A stretch of 64,000 bases of DNA from Phyto melanocephala (lineage: Eukaryota; Arthropoda; Insecta; Diptera; Rhinophoridae). The translations under genes were made by a program, and so were the position numbers. Below the pieces are notes generated by a model that saw nothing but the letters and a program-made list of their open reading frames with translations, was not told the origin of the DNA and searched no databases. Location of the stretch: the NCBI GenBank assembly GCA_941918925.1, contig OW799233.1, positions 120,926,333 to 120,990,332 on the forward strand, given 5' to 3'. Positions 12,245-23,393 of the stretch are shown piece after piece. Each line of letters begins with the position of its first letter. Positions within the stretch are counted from its first letter, which is position 1.

Positions 12245-13606
12245 GGCTCCACGAAAAGCCCCCCAATGAAATAACGCCCAGGAAACAACCCCCAATGAAA
12301 TAAATCCCAAAAAATTGAAAATAACACCCAAAAACAAGGAATGAAATAACATCGAAAAATAAATGAAATAAACCCTAAAGCGAAAACGAAATAACCCCCA
12401 ATATTTGGGAGTTATTTCATATGAAATAACTCCCAATGATGAAAATTAAATAACCCCCAATGAAATAAACCCCATCAGCAAAAAAAATGAAATTATGCCC
12501 AACATTCATAAAAGAGTCAGTTTCATTAAGTATTTCATGAAGTCAATATGGACCAACAGCAAAATCGCAAGTTTATTGATATAAATCGTGTGGAGGCCCG
12601 CAGGTGTCTTCTTCATAATAAGGATATATGCAACTACGAAAGTGTGCTAGCATTCATAATAAATTTTTTTTGGTGAAAGAACAAACAAAGCTCGTTTAAT
12701 AGTGACTACTTTTGGTTTTGTAAATGGAAAGTCCAGTGCAGTTATTTTCCCTTATACGATGGAAGCTATATCAGATCAGCCACCAACGTGCTATCCTAAA
12801 ACTTTCGAATGGTTTGAAAATTAAACTCATGGGAGACGTTATTATAGTTACAATATTGTAAAGAAGGCAGTAATTTTCTGTAATGGAGATGTGAGGAAGT
12901 ATGGACAAAAAATTGATTAATATTTCCAATATATTTATTTTGAAAACCCAACTACCAAAAAATTATTCTCATGTACATACATAAATAATAAACTTAATAC
13001 ATTATACGTAAGAAATGGTAAAAAAAAGCAAAATGGTTGCTCATGAAATCAAGATGGAGAAAATATACGTTGTATGCGTAAATGGTTACACATTGTTATT
13101 ATGTACCTCCTCACTGCTTAGCAGAAGTGGAACCAACAACCGTCCGTAGACAAATTTCGTAGTATGTCACGAAGGTCGCACCATCCAAATCCAGAACGCT
13201 ATCATTTATGTATTTGAAAAGATATTGTAATATATTCACAGGCTAAAAGTTTTCTTGTAAAAGGCCTATTTTTATATAATTTATTTACAAACACCCCCAA
13301 AAACCAACAACTTTAAAAATGAAATAACCCCCGAATACAAAATGATATAACACCCAAATAATACACGCTATGAAACAAGCCCCGAATTTTAAAAATTTGT
13401 TGGGTGTTATTTCATTGGAGATTATTTCATAATTTGAAAACCCCAAATGAGAAATGAAATAATTTCCAAAAAAAAAATGAAAAACGGCCCAAAAAAATTG
13501 GGAGTTATTTCATATGAAATAACACCCAAAAATGTATGAAAAAAATTTGGAGAATATTTCATTTCTCGTTTGGGTGTTATTTCATTGGGGGGCTTTTCGT
13601 GGAGCC
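12245..13606. mobile_element. Foldback / Mutator-like element with 9-bp target duplication
   Basis: The ends are long inverted repeats starting GGCTCCACGAAAAGCCCCCC (12245) with the exact complement ending at 13606. AAAAAAAAC flanks both sides (12236-12244 and 13607-13615), a perfect 9-bp duplication. Both arms (about 12245-12500 and 13300-13606) consist of many short direct and inverted copies of an ATGAAATAACNCCCAA motif, as in Drosophila Foldback elements. Nine-base duplications are known for Foldback and Mutator-like elements. No transposase was recognised; the centre carries a broken ORF of unknown function (12548-12920). An A-rich flank makes the duplication slightly less certain. Confidence 0.75.
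12548..12920 (+). pseudogene. Unknown broken ORF carried inside the foldback element
   Basis: An ATG at 12548 (reading MDQQQNRKFIDINRVEARRC) opens a frame of about 40 codons that meets a run of eight T (12663-12670). Skipping one T lets the frame continue for about 50 more codons (including TFGFVNGKSSAVIFPYTMEA and PPTCYPKTFEWFEN) to one TAA. It then runs on in the same frame through RRYYSYNIVKKAVIFCNGDV to a final TAA at 12918-12920. The amino-acid mix is protein-like and unlike the AT-driven chance ORFs nearby. I do not recognise the family. One frameshift and one nonsense change in about 124 codons suggest recent loss. It could be a captured gene piece or the element's own protein. Confidence 0.5.
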
Positions 13607-13615
13607 AAAAAAAAC

Positions 13616-14155
13616 ACTCAAATTTTACTATGCGCAGGTATTAAGAGCTTATTAAATTATTTTAAGAGAAATAATAAAAGTTTAATCTGATTATCTTTTT
13701 GACTTATTTTAAAGAATTGCAATTAACTGTTTTTTTAGCGACTAAATTATAAAAATAAATTGTAATTGTAAATATTGCTTAAAAATTAGTTAACAATAAC
13801 AATTAATAAGATTCATAAGAAAAAAGAAAAAGTCCAATTAGCGGTATTTTTTTGACTTCCCTTGGATGTTATTTTAATGTCACGTACGTAGTGGAAAAAC
13901 ATTATTTGTCTCCGTCATTCGTATTTGTTATTAGACACACACACAGGAGAGATATCCCAGTAAATATCCGATTTTAAGCGTATTTGGACCACAACGTCCA
14001 AAAGGTAACAGAAGCAACTATAAAAACCTTAATGGGAGGATTTACAGAAAAACAAAAAATTTTGTGAATATTTTACAATTTTCTGAATTCGTATAATATT
14101 AGCATGAATTTACGTATTTTTGAGAATTTTATTTGTTATATATAAGTACTAGAAA
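13616..14155. other. AT-rich spacer, no gene seen
   Basis: No repeat ends or coding signal recognised; an ACACACACAC run lies near 13935. Confidence 0.5.
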
Positions 14156-14157
14156 AG

Positions 14158-15137
14158 ACCGGCGCGCGTTGCTACGCCCCTTAATGAATAGAAATGCATT
14201 CTGAATTTTAATTGAATATCAAGTGCAAAAGGCTAACAATTATAACTTTTTTTAATGGGCGTGGCACTGCCCACTTTTCTAATCACGAAATTATATAGAC
14301 ATGACAGCTCAATATGTGTGTGCAAAGTTTCAGAAAAATCGATCTAGTGCAAGTAGCTAGAAATGATACCTTATTTCTTATGGGCGTGGCACGGACCACT
14401 TTTCTAATTACGAAACTGTAAAGTCATGACAGCTCAATATATGTGCAAACTTTCAGAAAAATCGGTGAAGTTCAAGTAGCTTAAAATGATAATTTATTTT
14501 TTATGGGCGTCGCACTGCCCACTTTTTTAATAAAGAAATTGTATAGTCATGACAACTCAATATGTTTGCAAAGTTTCACAAAAATCGTTTCAGAGCATGC
14601 ACCTCAATATTATAACTGTTTTTATGGGCGTGGCCCGGCGCACTTTTCAAATCACGAAATTATATAGTCATGACAGCTTAATATGTGTGTGGAAAGTTTC
14701 AGAAAAATCGATCTAGTGCAAGTAGCTAAAAATGATAACTTATTTCTTATAGGCGTGGCACTGCCCACTTTTCTACTCACGAAATTGTCATAACAGCTCA
14801 CTATGTGTGCACAGTTTCAGAAAAATCGGTCCAGTGCAATTACCTCAAAATTATAACTTTTTTTATGGGCGTGGCCCTTCCCACTTTTCTAATCACGAAA
14901 TTATAAAGTCATGACAGCTCAATATGTTTGCAAAGTTTCAGAAAAATCGGTCAAGTGCAAGTAGCTAAAAACGATAACTAATTTTTTATGGGCGTGGCCT
15001 CGCCCACTTTTTTCCACCCATAAACACTCCCTGGAATGTGTACAACGACTTGCCCAAGTCCGATCGGTTTTACAGTTTCGAAGTCTATAGCTAACACACA
15101 CACACACACACAGAGTTTCACTTTTATATATATAGAT
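14158..15137 (+). repeat. Dispersed element built of seven ~122-bp tandem units (family C)
   Basis: It opens with CCGGCGCGCGTTGCTACGCC (near 14160). Seven copies of a unit with GGGCGTGGCACTGCCCAC and CAGTTTCAGAAAAATCGGTC-like boxes begin near 14257, 14382, 14505, 14625, 14751, 14867 and 14990 (spacing 116-126 bp). It closes with CACCCATAAACACTCCCTGG, CCGATCGGTTTTACAGTTTC, a CA run (15093-15110), AGAGTTTCACTTTTATATAT and ATAGAT. The same end sequence follows the units at 20803-21429, so this is a mobile repeat and not a simple local satellite. Its class is unknown; a rolling-circle origin is possible, as the units resemble the CCACGCCCAC blocks of DINE-like elements. Confidence 0.7.
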
Positions 15138-15144
15138 TATAATA

Positions 15145-15320
15145 ATAATATCGGAGATAATTTTAGAAAGAATATTCCAAAACATGGTTACAATTTAACT
15201 AAATTATAAAATTAAATGAAAGAATAAATAAACTGAAGCCAAAATAAAAAATGGTTCACATTGAAAATTTAATATATAGTAAAAAGGTTCGAATAAAATA
15301 TAAATATATTATTATTTATT
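15145..15320 (+). repeat. Dispersed repeat shared with the Harbinger element at 32.6 kb
   Basis: AATATCGGAGATAATTTTAG, AGAATATTCC, GGTTACAATTTAA, AAGCCAAAATAAAAAATGGT and GGTTCGAATAAAATATAAAT recur in the same order at 32622-32790. This may be a scrap of the same PIF/Harbinger family. Confidence 0.6.
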
Positions 15321-16975
15321 TTCATAAAAGATAAGTTTTTTCTGGCTCCCTCTTTTAAATCCTATTAAAAAAAAAAACAGTTTTACAAAATATTTATATG
15401 CTTCTTAAATTTATTCTTTAATACAAATTATTACTTAGCTATTTAGTTTGTTTATTTTTTTTAATTAAATAAATTTTATATATGATTTTTATTTAAGCTT
15501 GAGATCACTTTTTTTGGTTTTTTATAAAAAATTTTTTATTAACCAATATTTTGTTACCAAACAATGAGTAGCTTCTTCAGGGTAAATATGTATACAAATT
15601 ATATTAACAAAAAAAAAAAATTCAAAACCATTACAAATTGAAAAAACTATTTTGTAAATCTATTTTTTGTAAAACTAAACTTAAATAAAAATCAAATATA
15701 ATCAATTTAAATAAAATAAATTTTAAAAAAGGTGCTGCGAAACGAAATTTATTCTGAGTATCATTTAGATTGTTCTGTATCTCGTTCAAACATTTTTGTG
15801 GATTTTTTTATCATCAGTTTACATTAGATATTGGTGTTTTTCGAGGCTCCTTTTCGCAGCAGAGCAAAGGGTTGAATGTGAACCTCATAGATCAATTTAT
15901 TCAAGAATTAAAACAGATCGACCATAAAGTCCTTTGAACATGTGTACTCGTAAAGAGAGTCTGAAAGATATGAGTCACATTTGAAATTGTGCGGTTATGA
16001 AAGTAAACAAAATCAAGCTGTACAACTGTTTACTTATTTTAGTGAGATGCTGTTTAAATAATGATAAAAGCTAGATTACGGATTGCGTAGGTTTGCTGGA
16101 ATTCTCATGCGTGATGTCACACCAGCACACAAGTGATTGATATTACAAGGCAAAATTGTAAAAAAAAATGAATGAAGTGGTAAAATATATAATTAATAAA
16201 TAAAAATAATAATAAAAGATTTAAAAATAAAAATAATTATAACTAATAATACAAACAACAAATTACAAATAAATAACAAAAAACAAATAAGTGATATATG
16301 TACTTTAAATAAACTATAATGCTTTTATTCTCTTTTAATTTATTTGATGTTGTACAAACAATTCTCTAAACAGCAGTATCATGTTTAATTCAAAATACTA
16401 ATACTTGTACTATTTGAAAATAAATACTCATAAATAATTGTTTGTTTATCTTTAACATATTGAAGTTAATTTTTTAGTAGATCTTTTTTAATGGATTATA
16501 TATCATTAGTAATGCATAAGCTTTTAATTAATATTTATAAAAAATGTTTCATTTAAGCATGAAACGAATGTATTATGAAACATAAATCGAGGGAGTGTAA
16601 TAATATAAAAAAAAATCACTTATGTAGTTTAATTTTCAAAGAAATCCATGTCTGTAATATTTAAATGCAAAAAAAAAAAAAACAACAGCAACGTAACTTA
16701 TCACATTTGGGAGAAACGAGAGACGAATAGATTAGCAAACGCTCACATGTAAAATAATCTGACTAGAGAAAAATAAACGAGATTTGTTGAAAAATTTATT
16801 GAAAATTGTGGAGTTTTTTTTACAAAAGGAAAATGTAGAATTTAGATGGAATAACCATTTTTAAAGATTGCCTTAATTCTTACGAAAAGTTTATTTATGG
16901 TTAATAAAAAGAAAAGGCATTAATAAAGGCATTAATTATTAAACTTTTAATGAACCAACACTTCACAGTGAGTGT
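15321..16975. other. AT-rich spacer
   Basis: No gene seen. GGTGCTGCGAAACGAA (15731) and TTTTCGCAGCAGAGC (15851) form a weak inverted pair that could mark a small MITE. Otherwise the segment holds A/T tracts. Confidence 0.4.
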
Positions 16976-17230
16976 ACAATATTCATTTCCGACCCGACAT
17001 CAAGTATATATTTTCTGAAAGCTTTTAAATAGGGGATAAAGAATTATCCATCTGTCCGTGTGTATTTAAAAAAATTAAAGTCCCATGACATTGGAAAGTC
17101 CCGTATAAGGTTTTAAAATATCAAAAATATATGGGAACAGATCGGTATTGAAAATCAGCATAATCGCCCTCTAACTTTCTAATATATGAACAAATATATA
17201 CAACTGTCTCTATTTTTCGCTTTTTTTTAC
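16976..17230 (-). repeat. Decayed DINE-like copy, subfamily of 1-402
   Basis: On the minus strand it follows the 1-402 and 26.5-26.9 kb copies: CAGTGAGTGTACAATATTCA, TTCCGACCCGACATCAAGTA, TATTTTCTGAAAGCTTTTAA, TCCATCTGTCCGTGTGTAT and ATCGGTATTGAAAATCAGCA occur in the matching order. The microsatellite has shrunk. Confidence 0.65.
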
Positions 17231-17339
17231 CACAAAATTTTTTTAGAAAAATTCATCACTTTATAGGTAAAAATTATTTAAAATATTATACATATATTTT
17301 TTAAATATATCAAATTTTTCAAACTAAATCATTTTTGAC

Positions 17340-17855
17340 CACGCTTATGATACAAAATTAAAAGCCGTAATCTCAGAAATAAATTCTAAGAAAAAGTAAA
17401 AAATCGGTTTGAAATCAACTAAGATATCAGCAAAAAAGTATAGATGTTTCGGTGTTTTTCTAAAATTTACAAACGGAAATGGATATTTTTCAGTTTGTAT
17501 ACAACCGAAAGAGCCAAAATGGGGATCAAATGAAAGGACTTTAGTATTAAAATATAGTTGGCTATGAAAAGAAAATAATCCAAGATGGCATCCTAGATTA
17601 AATGTCGAATATATAAGTCAAATATAGTAGTTACGGCTTGGTCCCTTTAACCAGTACAATGTAGTAAACAATTAAAAAAGTGTAAAATCTAAGATGCGTC
17701 TGAAACAAAATGGCGGAAAAATTTTTTTTAACCCCAACAATACGGGTATCAAATGAAAGGGATTGAATAGAAGAATACTATGACTATATAATAATTCAAA
17801 ATCGAAAATGGCATCGGAAATAATAAAGAAATATAACATCTAGGCTTAGATACGA
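17340..17855. repeat. Dispersed repeat with TATCAAATGAAAGG blocks (copy 1)
   Basis: Contains AATCGGTTTGAAATCAACTA, GGGTATCAAATGAAAGGGAT (17743) and AAAATGGCGG blocks. The same blocks occur at 22560-23290 and 40060-40560. It adjoins DINE-like sequence and may be an internal part of a third DINE-like subfamily. Confidence 0.5.
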
Positions 17856-17859
17856 TGAT

Positions 17860-18101
17860 ATATATTTGTGGCTTGGAGCTAAAGGGGCCAATGTCAAAAT
17901 ATTTACTTTTAAGAAAATTGGAATTGAACTTTAACTTTTATAGATGCTTTCATAGTGACATTGGCCAGCATTTTATTTATGAAGCTGTGTTGGGTTAAGT
18001 ATGCTGTTTTACCATAATGAAATAGAGCAAGATGTAATGATTAACTCAAAATAGCAAAAAAGTGACTTTGGCCGTTTTAGCTCCAAGCCACAGATATATA
18101 T
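17860..18101. mobile_element. MITE with GTGGCTTGGAGCTAAA inverted ends
   Basis: TATATATTTGTGGCTTGGAG followed by CTAAAGGGGCCAATGTCAAA (17860-17897) is answered by the complement of ATATATCTGTGGCTTGGAGC plus TAAAACGGCCAAAGTCAC near 18064-18101. TA-rich flanks make the exact duplication unclear. No coding is seen. Confidence 0.7.
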
Positions 18102-18103
18102 GG

Positions 18104-19756
18104 CTATGTTCATTAGGGGTACAACCAAAGTAAGGCCCTATTACCACGCTGTAGCCGATGTTGTGCTGAAACCGAAAAATGTTTTCTCAGGTCATTTCGG
18201 AACAAAAACGTTCCGCGTCGAAGCCGATTGCTGAAAGCCCTTTAAGATTTTTTTTTTATTTTTTCAAAACTTTTTATTTTATAATTGTTTAACTGTTTAC
18301 TTTTTTTAATGTTATTGTATGATTATAATCAAAATCACAATCTAAAAACTATCTTTGTTAAGTGAAATAACTTGAGATTAAGAGTTCGTGTTGATTTGCA
18401 TTGGGGAAAAATATCTTGTACGACTTTGATGGCGTTCCGCAAAAATGTTGCTGCCTTGTAATTTTAGAATTTTTGATTCATCTTTCACCCAATGTCTTAG
18501 AAAGCATTTCAGAATATTATTCAATATTAAATGGAAAAGCTTATAATTTATTTATCATTTAAAGAATTTATAAAGAAAATATTTTTATTTTTTTAGAACT
18601 TACTAATCCCAAACTTAACGATATCGAATATCTAAAGATGCAATTCTTATTGTTTTTTTATGCCCTACATGGTATGGATAGGGCCATTTTGATATTTTCA
18701 AAAATTTTGTCGACACGGCCAAACATAACGCTTTCACGCGTTATATTTCAGATTTTAAATTTTGTATCAGCTATAGAATTTTAAAATTATTTTAGTAAAA
18801 GTTTTCCGACAACCTGCAATAAAAGATACACAAAATTGCGATAAATTGATATCGACCTTCGTAGCATAAAACTTCACTGTATTAATTGGTTGCTTGTATT
18901 AGTATGGACCCATACGCTTTAGTGTTATGACTGAATTTTCTTCTTCATATGTAGAAGCATAACTGTGCTTAAGTTAAAACTATACGACTATTAGTGAAAA
19001 CGTGTGAATATACATATCAAGGATTGCATAAACATAAGTAAGTACATACAAATATACTTTTGCTAATGACAGAAACATTTATATTTTTATTTTTTTTTAT
19101 TTTTTCATATTCATTCAACTTATACAAATGATGTTTATAATAAATGCTCTTAATACAAGTTGTTATGTACAAATACATGCACAATTTTGCATGTAAATAT
19201 TTTCTAATACAGTTTCGTACTACTTTTGCTTTCAAGTCTCAATATTACAAATAGAAGTTAATACATTTAGAATATTTGTTTTAATGGAAAAATTGTTTGT
19301 GTCATTAACAGAAAAAAATACACAAAATTGAAAGACGTAAATATACCAAACAAACAAGTATTAAATTATATATTTTAGATATAAACGTATGTATGTGAGT
19401 GCTCATATGCAGCAATTATATTTGTACACAGTCTTGCATAAGTGATAAATATTTATAAAGTAAGTTGAATAGATAAGTGTTTAGATCTACTTGCATACAG
19501 AAAATGTGTCAATTAATAGAATGTTCAAGAGTTAAAAATTTTGATGTTATTATTTTCAAGTAATAACAAAATCAATTTGTGAATTAAACTACATTCTTCC
19601 AAATCTATATACTGCATCAGCGATGTCAACTATTTATGACCAAAAGGCGCTAGGAAAATTAACTCAAAACACGTTAAAAATTTGTTTAGCTTTGATATTT
19701 TTTTAATGAAAGCCTATAATTTTTAAAATCAACTTAGAGATAATTTTGTGACTTTA
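18104..19756. other. AT-rich spacer
   Basis: No gene seen. AAGGCCCTATTACCACG (18133) and the complement of GGATAGGGCCATTTT (18675) could be remnants of a terminal repeat pair, but the match is short. Confidence 0.35.
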
Positions 19757-19791
19757 GCACGGGGTGTCCAAATTTTAAGTATCATTGTGAC

Positions 19792-19974
19792 CATGATGTA
19801 ATTAGATAAGGTGATAGCGTAAAGGAGAGCAATTTTTGTCTCTCTTTTTTTATGTATGGGGTTTGACAATCTCCGGAGTTGACATCATTTTTTAAATATG
19901 CAGTTTGACGTACTCCAGAACACAAAAAAATAATCAGCTGGGCTGGCACCGCCACCTTGTATAATTACACCATG
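19792..19974. mobile_element. hAT-type MITE with perfect 8-bp target duplication
   Basis: ATTGTGAC flanks both sides (19784-19791 and 19975-19982). The ends are 22-bp inverted repeats of form CATGRTGTAATTAKAYAAGG ending in TG. It is 183 bp long without coding capacity. Eight-base duplications are typical of hAT-superfamily elements. It is inserted in the older mariner remnant. Confidence 0.85.
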
Positions 19975-20045
19975 ATTGTGACAGTCTTTTGAAATATTAA
20001 AAATATTTTTATTTCAGTTTATTACAAATAGGTTCCGGTTAAAAA

Positions 20046-20440
20046 TTAAAAATTATGCTGGTCAAGTAACCACAAACCCAACACAAACCCCCCCTTGCTA
20101 CCACGGTAGTCACCTAATATTTTACCAAAATTCTCAATCACGTTGTTCCATAAAATGTTTGATATCTGCTCGATAACGTTGTTTTTAATCTCTTGAAGTG
20201 TTGTTGGATTTTGGCTGTACATTTTCGATTTCAAAAACCCTCACAAAAAATAGTAAAATGGTATTAAATCGCATGATTTTCGAACATTTCTTTTAAAATA
20301 TCCATTGTTCTCTTGTTGTATGGCAAGTGGCAGTGTCCTGTATATATATTCTCTCCATATATTCTCTTCGTCTAAATCATAAATTTTTTGTCATAGAAAG
20401 CTTCAGTTTATCACCTAGTAGCGATTTCCATTGATCACTG
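20046..20440 (-). pseudogene. Mariner-like transposase, degenerate C-terminal half
   Basis: Read on the minus strand, fragments appear in the order of a mariner-superfamily catalytic domain. They are NGNRY, then IYDLDEENIWREYIQDTATC (carrying the second catalytic Asp in QDTATCHTTRE), then a frameshift, then SCDLIPFYYFL, where the third catalytic Asp expected after LIPF is Tyr. After a TGA come KSKMYSQNPTTLQEIKNNV and NNVIENFGKILGDYRGSKGG before the TAA at 20046. Several frameshifts and stops make it clearly dead. It is related to, but distinct from, the 34 kb element. Confidence 0.75.
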
Positions 20441-20478
20441 ATACTTAAATTTTGACACCCTTTATAGTTTTTAATATA

Positions 20479-20801
20479 AGGTGGGCCATTTAATTATAAA
20501 TTTGCACCACCGATTAAGGGCTTCATTCATTCATTTATTCATTTTAAATTTCAGGTATACGTTTGGCGTTTGCAAAATGGGACGCTATACGCACGAACAA
20601 AATTAAGAAAAATTGGAAAATTTAAAAAAATATATCGGCCTCCAGTTTAATTTGTGCGACAATTTGTGAAGAGAGTTTATGAAAATGGATTGTTATTGAC
20701 ACAGCAACCTGTGTACGTTCTCGTACAGTGAGTTTAATCGGAAATATTGCTAATGTGGCTAAGAATGTGCAAGAGCATCTATAAACACTAACTCGTCATC
20801 G
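20479..20801 (+). pseudogene. Mariner-like transposase, N-terminal fragment
   Basis: TA (20477-20478) precedes AGGTGGGCCATTTAATTATA, a possible terminus. The coding traces are MGRYTHEQN at 20578, then FVRQFVKRVYENG, then RTVSLIGNIANVAKNVQEHL and TLTRHR. The latter two match the linker of mariner transposases that leads to RHRSQQL in intact members. Stops and frameshifts are present. The fragment ends abruptly where the family C array starts. Confidence 0.65.
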
Positions 20802-20802
20802 T

Positions 20803-21429
20803 CATTTTCTAATTACGAAACTGTATAGTCATGACAGCTCAATAAGTGTGCAAAGTTTCAGAAAAATCGGTCCAGTGTAAGTACCTCAAAATGATACCTT
20901 TTTTTTAATGGGCGTGGCACTGCCCACTTTTCTAATGAGGAAAGTGTAAAGTCATGATAGCTCAGTATGTTTGCAAGGTTTCAGAAAATTCGGTCCAGTG
21001 CAAGTAGCTAAAACTGATAACTAATTTTTTATGGGCGTGGCCCCGCCCACTTTTTCAATCACGAAATTATAAAGTCACGACAGCTTAATATGTGTGCAAA
21101 GTTTCAGAAAAATCGGTCCAGTGCAAGTACCTCAAAATTAAAACTTTTTAAGGGGCGTGGCCCCGCCCACTTTTTTTATCACGAAATTATTTAGTCATGA
21201 CAGCTCGATATGTGTGCAAAGTTTCAGAAAAATCGGTCAAGTGCAAGTAGCTAAAACTGATAACTAATTTTTTATGGGCGTGGCCCCGCCCACTTTTTTT
21301 CACCCATAAACACTCCCTGGTATGTGTACAACAACTTACCAAAGTTTGAGCCCGATCGGTTTTACAGTTTCAGAGTCTATAGCTAACACACACACACACA
21401 CACAGAGTTTCACTTTTATATATATAGAT
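20803..21429 (+). repeat. Second family C element, four ~122-bp units
   Basis: Units with GGGCGTGGCCCCGCCCAC boxes near 20910, 21031, 21153 and 21276, then the same closing sequence as 14158-15137 (CACCCATAAACACTCCCTGG, CCGATCGGTTTTACAGTTTC, CA run, TTTCACTTTTATATATATAG). The 5' end with the CGCGCGTTGC block is missing. It interrupts a mariner fragment. Confidence 0.7.
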
Positions 21430-22430
21430 AACTGAATATACTCATTACTAAATAATTAATATTATTGAGAAGACTTGAAACGAACTAGCACATAAAATCT
21501 ATAAATCCGCTTTCTACACAGTCAGGCAGACGTGAGTGGTACAACATAACTCCGGAATTTTGCTTCAATTTCGTGCAGTCAATTCCCCGTCATTTGAAAG
21601 CAGTGATAAATGCAAAAGGCCGTATTTAGGAGTAATAAAACGGTTTCTTATATTTGATTGTTATATTATGCGTTTGACTTGAAATTTGTTAGTTTTGTTT
21701 TTTATATGTTTTAAAAACCTTCTAAGTATTATAAATTAATTCAATTCACAACCCTAGTTGTATTATATTATTGGTACTACTTTTGTATGTGTTTACAGTA
21801 TTGTATGCTTATTGTTGGTAATTTTCATGGAAATGTTTTGTTACTTTTTAATTTTGAATATTAAAGCTTTTATACAATTTCATTTCAAATGTTTTTAAAG
21901 TATTGTTTTGCTTTCATACAGGGTTGGAAAATAAATTTTTTTGTCAGGACCATAAAATTATTTTTGTAGTATTTTTTTTGCTATCAAAAAAATAAATATA
22001 TAATATATTTTTAACTTATATGTTTTGTTGATTTTTTTTATCTATGCTAAAATTTTTTACTGAATTTTTTTGCAGCTCTTCAGAAGAAAGATTTGATCTA
22101 CTTACCCATTCCTGATTTTTGTTTACCTAACGTTTAATACTTTTTAACATTTAGCAAATCAGGCATATACCGACACAACAGAATTTGTGTTTACAAGTTA
22201 ATAAACTAAAACTGTATTTTAATAGACGATACAGAATACAATACGAGATTGTGAATTAAATAATTGTTTTAGACGTTTTGAATACAACTGTTTTTTAGAA
22301 TTTTTTTTTAATTGAAGTGAAGAATCGGAAATTGATTAATTTTATATCTGTTATTGAGTTATACATTTAAACCTCAGTGTATTAAAAGCACACACAAAAT
22401 TCTACCTAAATAACTAAGTATGTCCTCTAT
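21430..22430. other. AT-rich spacer with a possible hAT-type MITE
   Basis: TTCATACAGGGTTGGAAAAT (21915) resembles the minus strand at 44610-44630 (TTCATACAGGGATGGGAAAT), and the following 60 bp are similar. Complementary CCCATTCCTG lies at 22107. This may be a MITE of about 200 bp, with no clear duplication. Otherwise no gene. Confidence 0.4.
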
Positions 22431-22559
22431 ACAAATTAAAACCATCCAACTTATGAGTCCTAAATTAGTATCATTAGAAATGTACTTATATGAAGATGGT
22501 TTCAGGCCAAAAAACAGGGCAGTTTTATGCTCATTTATATATATTCGTAGCAGTCTTTC

Positions 22560-23275
22560 TATCTAAGTACGTAAAGTTAAAAACTGACAAATCGGTTTGA
22601 AACTAACTGAGATAAAATGATAAAAATGCAAAGTGTTTTTTCTAAAATCTACAAAAGAAAGAAAGATTTTTTTTCAGCTTCTGCAAAGGGTATGGATATA
22701 GAACGATATAGATATCAAAAGAAAAATTTGGCTAGCAAAATAAAGACATTAAAAAATTGGTAAATCCAAAATGGCCGTACGAAATGGCGTACAATAAATT
22801 AATATATGTGTCCAATATAGTAATTAAAAGTGTGCCCTCTTCAACCCCTTCAATATTGGCATCAAAAAAGACTTGGTTTGGCCAAGCAATGAAAAACTCA
22901 AAACACAACACGGCATCCGAAATTAAATGGCGGAAATGTGGGTCAAAAACAGTAATTTCGGCTTTGCCTCCTTCAACCCCTACAATATGGGCATAAAATG
23001 TAAGCGCTTAACCTCTATAACACGGTAAACTATGAAAAAGTTAAAGTTCAATATAGCGTCTTAAACAAAATGGTGGATAGTTTTTCTTTTCAACACATCA
23101 ATATGGGTATTAAATGAAACGATTTTTTTTTGATAACTAGAATTAAGCCAACTACCTAAAAATTCAAAATGAAAAATGGCATCAAAAATAATAAGGCAAA
23201 ATTGCATATAACACTAAATTTAAGCTTAACTTCGATGTGGTCTCTATACCTAAATACGTGGTGGTGAAGGGTATT
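22560..23275 (+). repeat. Dispersed repeat with AAAATGGCG blocks, DINE-like 3' end (copy 2)
   Basis: ACAAATCGGTTTGAAACTAA, several CCAAAATGGCCG/AAATGGCGG blocks and GGGTATTAAATGAAACG, ending in GTGGTGGTGAAGGGTATTAT (23259-23278). That end resembles the TGTGAAGGGTATA terminus of the 26 kb element. A chance 79-codon frame at 22757 is not protein-like. Confidence 0.5.
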
Positions 23276-23393
23276 ATCAGATTCCACACGTTCGAATAAA
23301 GCATTTTTAGTTGTTATTAATGTATTAGATTTTACCAGGCCTATACTTTGTCAATTTTGATAAGTCGTCTTTGCTTATAAGTAGTTGTTACAA

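Larger units (their letters stand above)
19757..20462 (-). mobile_element. Mariner-superfamily remnant, split by a nested MITE
   Basis: Inverted ends: GGGGTGTCCAAATTTTAAGT (19761) against the complement of ACTTAAATTTTGACACCCTT (20443-20462), with TA after the right end (20463-20464). The left boundary is uncertain by a few bases. Between the ends lies a degenerate transposase read on the minus strand, plus a MITE at 19792-19974. Confidence 0.7.
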
